A DNA stretch of 64,000 nucleotides. Source: Pontimicrobium sp. SW4 (lineage in GTDB: Bacteria > Bacteroidota > Bacteroidia > Flavobacteriales > Flavobacteriaceae). The stretch lies in the NCBI RefSeq assembly GCF_039954625.1, contig NZ_CP157199.1, positions 3,348,001-3,412,000 of the forward strand. The letters are read 5' to 3'. Positions 60,201-64,000 of this stretch are shown here, in pieces. The notes beneath the pieces are model-generated. The model did no database searches and had not been told where the DNA came from. It saw only the letters and a list, made by a program, of their open reading frames with translations. Position 1 is the stretch's first letter; each line of letters starts with the position of its first letter. The translations under genes were made by a program, and so were the position numbers.

Positions 60201-61742
60201 TTACATTTTCATCAACCAAGATTTCACATCTACCTCTTGTTTTATGATGTTGCGTAATTCTTCAATTTTAACTCGTTTTTGCTCCATAGTATCACGATGT
60301 CTTATAGTGACTGTGTTGTCCTCTAATGTATCGTGATCTACTGTAATACAAAATGGTGTTCCGTTTGCATCTTGACGTCTGTAACGTCTTCCGACAGCAT
60401 CTTTTTCATCGTAATCAACTGAGAAATCCCATTTTAAATCGTCTACAATTTTACGAGCTACCTCAGGTAAACCATCCTTTTTAACCAATGGCAAAATAGC
60501 TGCTTTTGTCGGTGCTAAAACACTTGGTAATTTTAAAACAGTCCTCGTGGTGCCATTTTCTAATTCTTCTTCTTGTAATGAATTGGAAAAAACTGCTAAA
60601 AACATTCTATCTAAACCAATAGACGTTTCTACTACATAAGGCACGTAGTTTTTGTTATCTTCATGATCGAAATATTGTAGCTTCTTTCCAGAATGCTCTT
60701 CATGGGCTTTTAAATCGAAATCTGTACGAGAATGGATGCCTTCTAATTCTTTAAACCCAAATGGGAATTTAAATTCGATATCTGCTGCTGCATCAGCATA
60801 ATGTGCTAGTTTTTCATGGTCATGAAAACGGTAATTGTCTTTACCCATTCCAAGAGATAAATGCCACTTAAGTCTATTTTCTTTCCATATTTCATACCAT
60901 TCTTTTTGGGTGCCTGGTTTTACAAAAAACTGCATTTCCATTTGCTCAAATTCACGCATTCTAAAAATAAATTGGCGCGCTACGATTTCGTTTCTAAAGG
61001 CTTTTCCTGTTTGAGCAATTCCAAACGGAATTTTCATACGCCCCGTTTTTTGAACATTCAAAAAGTTCACGAAAATACCTTGTGCAGTTTCAGGGCGTAA
61101 GTATAAATCCATAGCACTATCAGCAGAAGCACCAAGTTTAGTTCCAAACATTAAATTAAACTGCTTAACGTCGGTCCAATTTTTGCTTCCCGTTAATGGG
61201 TCAGCAATCTCTAGTTCTTCAATTAAAGCTTTTACATCTGCTAAATCTTCATTTTCTAAAGACTTTGCCATTCTTGATAGAATGGTATTTATTTTTTCTT
61301 GATAGCCTAAAACTCTTCCGTTAGTTGAAACAAATTCTTCTTTATTAAAAGCATCACCAAAACGTTTAGCTGCTTTGGTAATTTCTTTGTCGATTTTGGT
61401 CTCAATTTTAGCACAATAGTCTTCAATCAACACATCAGCACGATAACGCTTTTTAGAATCTTTATTGTCAATTAAAGGGTCGTTAAATGCATCAACATGC
61501 CCTGACGCTTTCCAAGTAGTTGGATGCATAAATATGGCAGCATCTAACCCTACAATATTCTCGTGCATTTGTACCATGGCTTTCCACCAATAATCACGTA
61601 TATTTTTTTTAAGCTCAACGCCATTTTGTGCATAGTCGTAAACGGCACTTAAACCATCATATATTTCGCTACTTTGAAATACATAACCATACTCTTTTGC
61701 GTGAGATATTACTTTTTTGAATTTATCGTCTTGATTTGCCAT
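60201..61742 (-). CDS. glyS: glycine-tRNA ligase
   Basis: 513 residues from the ATG at 61742. Class II synthetase of the homodimeric type: RMKIPFGIAQTGKAFRNEIV near residue 240, the motif-2 REFEQMEMQFFVKP near residue 270, and the C-terminal anticodon-binding domain (VDDLKWDFSVDYDEKDAVGR near residue 440). It attaches Gly to tRNA-Gly. A longer start at 61772 lies within the terminator-rich spacer and is less likely. Confidence 0.95.
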   Translation of the reverse strand: MANQDDKFKKVISHAKEYGYVFQSSEIYDGLSAVYDYAQNGVELKKNIRDYWWKAMVQMHENIVGLDAAIFMHPTTWKASGHVDAFNDPLIDNKDSKKRYRADVLIEDYCAKIETKIDKEITKAAKRFGDAFNKEEFVSTNGRVLGYQEKINTILSRMAKSLENEDLADVKALIEELEIADPLTGSKNWTDVKQFNLMFGTKLGASADSAMDLYLRPETAQGIFVNFLNVQKTGRMKIPFGIAQTGKAFRNEIVARQFIFRMREFEQMEMQFFVKPGTQKEWYEIWKENRLKWHLSLGMGKDNYRFHDHEKLAHYADAAADIEFKFPFGFKELEGIHSRTDFDLKAHEEHSGKKLQYFDHEDNKNYVPYVVETSIGLDRMFLAVFSNSLQEEELENGTTRTVLKLPSVLAPTKAAILPLVKKDGLPEVARKIVDDLKWDFSVDYDEKDAVGRRYRRQDANGTPFCITVDHDTLEDNTVTIRHRDTMEQKRVKIEELRNIIKQEVDVKSWLMKM

Positions 61743-61756
61743 GGTGCAAAAATAAA

Positions 61757-61785
61757 AAACCGTTCCATACAAATGGAACGGTTAC
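61757..61785 (-). terminator. terminator of the coiled-coil membrane protein gene
   Basis: Stem ACCGTTCCAT/ATGGAACGGT with a 4-base loop; read on the minus strand it is followed by TTTTTTATTTTT. It lies 20 bases downstream of the stop codon at 61805. Confidence 0.85.
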
Positions 61786-61804
61786 TTAAAAATTATTTGT
61801 TGAA

Positions 61805-62683
61805 TTATAGTAAAATTATTTCAGTAGTTCCTAATCGTCTATTATTGTCAAATACGTTTACAATATAACGTCCAGATTCTAGTGCTTTATTAGTTTCAAT
61901 ATTGGCAGATACTTCTAAAGTCGTTTTATTATATAAAACATTTGTTTTGTAGCTGTAGATTAAAGATGAGGTATCAAATTCGATAGCGCCTTTATCTGAA
62001 ACTACGTTATTATCCGGACCAATAATTTGAATATAAAATTCTTTTTCTTGAGGCGTTGCCAATGGATTTTCTGCTAAAACAAAAGCAACATTAATGTTTT
62101 TAGTCTTACTAGCTTTTGTGGTTTCAAGAACCTCTCCAGAGTTTTTTATTGAAAAAGCTGTTGCTTTAAACGAATTTGCAGAAACCAAAGCTCCCAATTT
62201 AATATTGTTATCTAGTTTTTCCTTATCTTCTTTTAAATTAGAAATAACATCTATTTGTTTATCTAACAGTCTAGAAATAGAAGCGTTTTGTTTTGATAAT
62301 TCTGTATTAAGAGCCAAAAAAGAATCACCCTTTTTAACCAAGTTTGATTGTTGTTTTTTTAGTGCTAATAACTCATCTCTATATTTATATATTAATGACA
62401 TATTAGCTTGTAATTCCTTTAATGAATCTTGTGTTTGGGCAATAATGTTTTTTGAATTGTCCAGTTCGGATTTTAAACTTTCGTTAATACCACCAAGTTC
62501 ATCATAACTAGTAATTACTTTAGAAATTTGATTTTCTAAAAGTTTCTTTTCTTGATTTAAAAAATCCTTTTTAGATTGTTCAGCTGTATAGCTAGTGTAA
62601 CTATAAGAAGCTAATATGACAAAAGCAACCATCAAGGTTCCTATAGCAAATCTGTAGTTAAATACTTGAGGGTTAACTATCAT
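61805..62683 (-). CDS. membrane-anchored coiled-coil protein
   Basis: 292 residues. One transmembrane helix (YRFAIGTLMVAFVILASYSY, near residues 10-30), a long coiled coil (residues 35-160, QISKVITSYDELGGINESLK), and a C-terminal beta domain (VAFVLAENPLATPQEKEFYI; SGRYIVNVFDNNRRLGTTEI). Conserved in Flavobacteriia as hypothetical; possibly envelope-linked. It is divergent from comF. Confidence 0.65.
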   Translation of the reverse strand: MIVNPQVFNYRFAIGTLMVAFVILASYSYTSYTAEQSKKDFLNQEKKLLENQISKVITSYDELGGINESLKSELDNSKNIIAQTQDSLKELQANMSLIYKYRDELLALKKQQSNLVKKGDSFLALNTELSKQNASISRLLDKQIDVISNLKEDKEKLDNNIKLGALVSANSFKATAFSIKNSGEVLETTKASKTKNINVAFVLAENPLATPQEKEFYIQIIGPDNNVVSDKGAIEFDTSSLIYSYKTNVLYNKTTLEVSANIETNKALESGRYIVNVFDNNRRLGTTEIILL

Positions 62684-62766
62684 TATACACTATTATTGGT
62701 TGGAGGGTTAATTAATTGATGCGAAAATATATATTAAGTTTGTAGTAACTAATTTTAATCGTTTAA

Positions 62767-63444
62767 ATGGTAAAAAACTTGTTGAACTTATTTTTTCCGA
62801 AAGTATGTTATGCTTGTAATAATTTGTTAGCAGATAATGAAGCTTATGTATGTACGGAATGTAGACATAATTTACCTGTGACCAATTATCATTTTAACGA
62901 TGACAACTCTGTAAAAAAAGTACTTTATGGACGTGTTGAATTAGAAAATGCGACAGCACTTTTACATTTTCATAAAAAAGGAATGGTACAGCATTTATTA
63001 CACGGTTTAAAGTATAGAGGTTATGAAGACATTGGTGCTTTTTTAGGAAAATGGCTTGGCGAAGAATTAAAAAACATTGAAGCTTATAAAAAAGTTGATG
63101 CAGTTATTCCAGTGCCTTTACACAAAAAGAAACTTAGAAAAAGAGGTTATAACCAAGTTGAAAAATTTGGAAAAGAAATTGCTCAAGCTTTAGATGTGCC
63201 ATATATTGAAACTGTACTTAAAAAAACAACGTCTACTAAAACTCAAGTTTTTAAAGAACGTATAGCAAGATGGAATAATAACAACGAAGTATTTAGCTGT
63301 TTAAACCTTGACACCATTGCAACTAAACATATATTATTGGTGGATGATGTTATTACTACAGGAGCTACTGTTGAAGCTTGTACAAATGAGTTATTAAAAG
63401 CTAACAATGTTAAAATAAGCGTTGCTACTATGGCAATTGCTTAA
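62767..63444 (+). CDS. ComF-family phosphoribosyltransferase-like protein
   Basis: 225 residues. N-terminal zinc ribbon CYACNNLLADNEAYVCTECR; the phosphoribosyl transferase domain has VIPVPLHKKKLRKRGYNQVE near residue 117 and the PRPP loop LLVDDVITTGATVEACTNEL near residue 195. ComF is needed for DNA uptake in competent bacteria; in others its role is unclear. DNA uptake would be relevant to cassette acquisition, but this is only a general link. Confidence 0.9.
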   Translation: MVKNLLNLFFPKVCYACNNLLADNEAYVCTECRHNLPVTNYHFNDDNSVKKVLYGRVELENATALLHFHKKGMVQHLLHGLKYRGYEDIGAFLGKWLGEELKNIEAYKKVDAVIPVPLHKKKLRKRGYNQVEKFGKEIAQALDVPYIETVLKKTTSTKTQVFKERIARWNNNNEVFSCLNLDTIATKHILLVDDVITTGATVEACTNELLKANNVKISVATMAIA

Positions 63445-63497
63445 TAAGTTTTTCGTTTATATAAATAAGTCGTTAATTTGCTTAAATAATTGATTTA

Positions 63498-64000
63498 ATG
63501 CGCAATTTTTTTTCGAATTTATCTCTTTCGCTTGTTATTTGTTTGGTGCTGTTTAATTGTGCAAATCGAGGCACTCCTTCAGGTGGAGAAAAAGATGTAT
63601 TGCCGCCAGAAATAGTTAAATCTGTTCCTGAAAATAATTCAGTAAACTTTAATTCTAAGGAAATAAAAATATACTTCAACGAATATATTAAACTTAATGA
63701 CCTACAGAAGCAGTTAATTATTTCACCTCCAATGGAGCCAGCACCAGAGATTACACCTTTGGGTTTAGCAAGTAAATATATTACTATTAAAATTCAAGAT
63801 ACGTTACAAGAAAACACGACTTATGCCATTAATTTTGGAACAAGTATTGTAGATAATAACGAAGGCAATCCTTATCCATATTATCGTTATGTGTTTTCGA
63901 CAGGAAGTTATATCGATTCTTTGAGTATAGGTGGTTTTGTTAAAAATTCTTTAGAAAGAGAACCTGACGATTTTGTGTCCGTTATGCTTTATGAAGTGAA
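63498..64000 (+). CDS. Ig-like (Big_5) domain lipoprotein, partial
   Basis: Open from the ATG at 63498 through the end of the window (167 codons, no stop). SPII signal: SLSLVICLVLFNCANRGTPS. The mature protein begins GGEKDVLPPEIVKSVPENNS then VNFNSKEIKIYFNEYIKLND, the classic start of a Big_5/Ig-like domain of surface lipoproteins conserved in Flavobacteriia. The C-terminal part lies outside the window. Confidence 0.8.
   Translation, partial: MRNFFSNLSLSLVICLVLFNCANRGTPSGGEKDVLPPEIVKSVPENNSVNFNSKEIKIYFNEYIKLNDLQKQLIISPPMEPAPEITPLGLASKYITIKIQDTLQENTTYAINFGTSIVDNNEGNPYPYYRYVFSTGSYIDSLSIGGFVKNSLEREPDDFVSVMLYEV

Overview
The window is an AT-rich chromosomal segment of a marine-type Flavobacteriaceae bacterium (Bacteroidota). 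The evidence is the gliding genes gldD and gldE behind mutY and ssb, a Bacteroidota-style SUF operon, SPII lipoproteins of flavobacterial type, -7 promoter elements of the form TAnnTTTG, and many Bacteroidota-specific families (DUF2480, M43 protease, RND pump fused to TolC).

Layout. 1-9600: iron-sulfur (SUF) region on the minus strand (sufA-sufB-lipoprotein-sufC-sufD-sufS, then an M43 protease, a small exported protein, sufE, a DUF59/SufT-like gene, an XRE regulator and a DUF2480 gene). 9660-18209: ordinary chromosomal genes (two surface lipoproteins, M14 peptidase, thiL, two zinc-ribbon paralogues, an alpha/beta hydrolase, brnQ). 18240-37721: an accessory island, described below. 37834-46869: housekeeping genes (ACT-like protein, lysC, gldD, gldE, ssb, mutY, HU, a 29-residue basic protein, rng, an aldo/keto reductase). 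46914-47493: a lone gene cassette. 47526-64000: RidA, OmpA-like lipoprotein, exonuclease III, a large outer-membrane protein, a heavy-metal efflux cluster, glycyl-tRNA synthetase, comF, and the start of an Ig-like lipoprotein gene that runs off the window.

The main discovery is that the island between brnQ and the ACT-like/lysC genes behaves like an integron, although its integrase and recombination sites are not of the classical IntI/attC type. A tyrosine recombinase (36540-37721) lies at one end. Behind its 3' end, and transcribed in the same direction, lie eleven unrelated gene cassettes (c1-c11). They are separated by imperfect palindromes, most of them about 120 bp long (outliers 55, 148 and 183 bp). 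Each palindrome runs from AA^C to G^TT. The bases next to the crossover at one end of a cassette are the reverse complement of those at its other end (for example GTTAGGCAC/GTGCCTAAC, GTTGGCATTA/TAATGCCAAC). This is the signature left when a circular cassette with one complete site opens at G^TT. Three base-identical 227-bp gene-less units (E1-E3) sit at the same crossover point. A thirteenth ~120-bp site with one gene (46914-47493) is integrated alone about 10 kb away and has the same boundaries, as expected for insertion at a secondary site.

Cassette cargo: a SEFIR-domain protein; a 5.7-kb multi-gene module that looks like an antiphage system (nuclease-like plus P-loop NTPase protein, a membrane-anchored nucleotide-hydrolase-like domain, a membrane protein, an XRE regulator); an acetyltransferase; a serine hydrolase; an AraC regulator with an NTF2-like lipoprotein; and many small membrane or exported proteins of unknown function. 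Most cassette genes start 10-30 bases after the boundary, which leaves little room for a promoter, so read-through from the integrase end is plausible. All functional statements are inferences from sequence reading; no database search was run.
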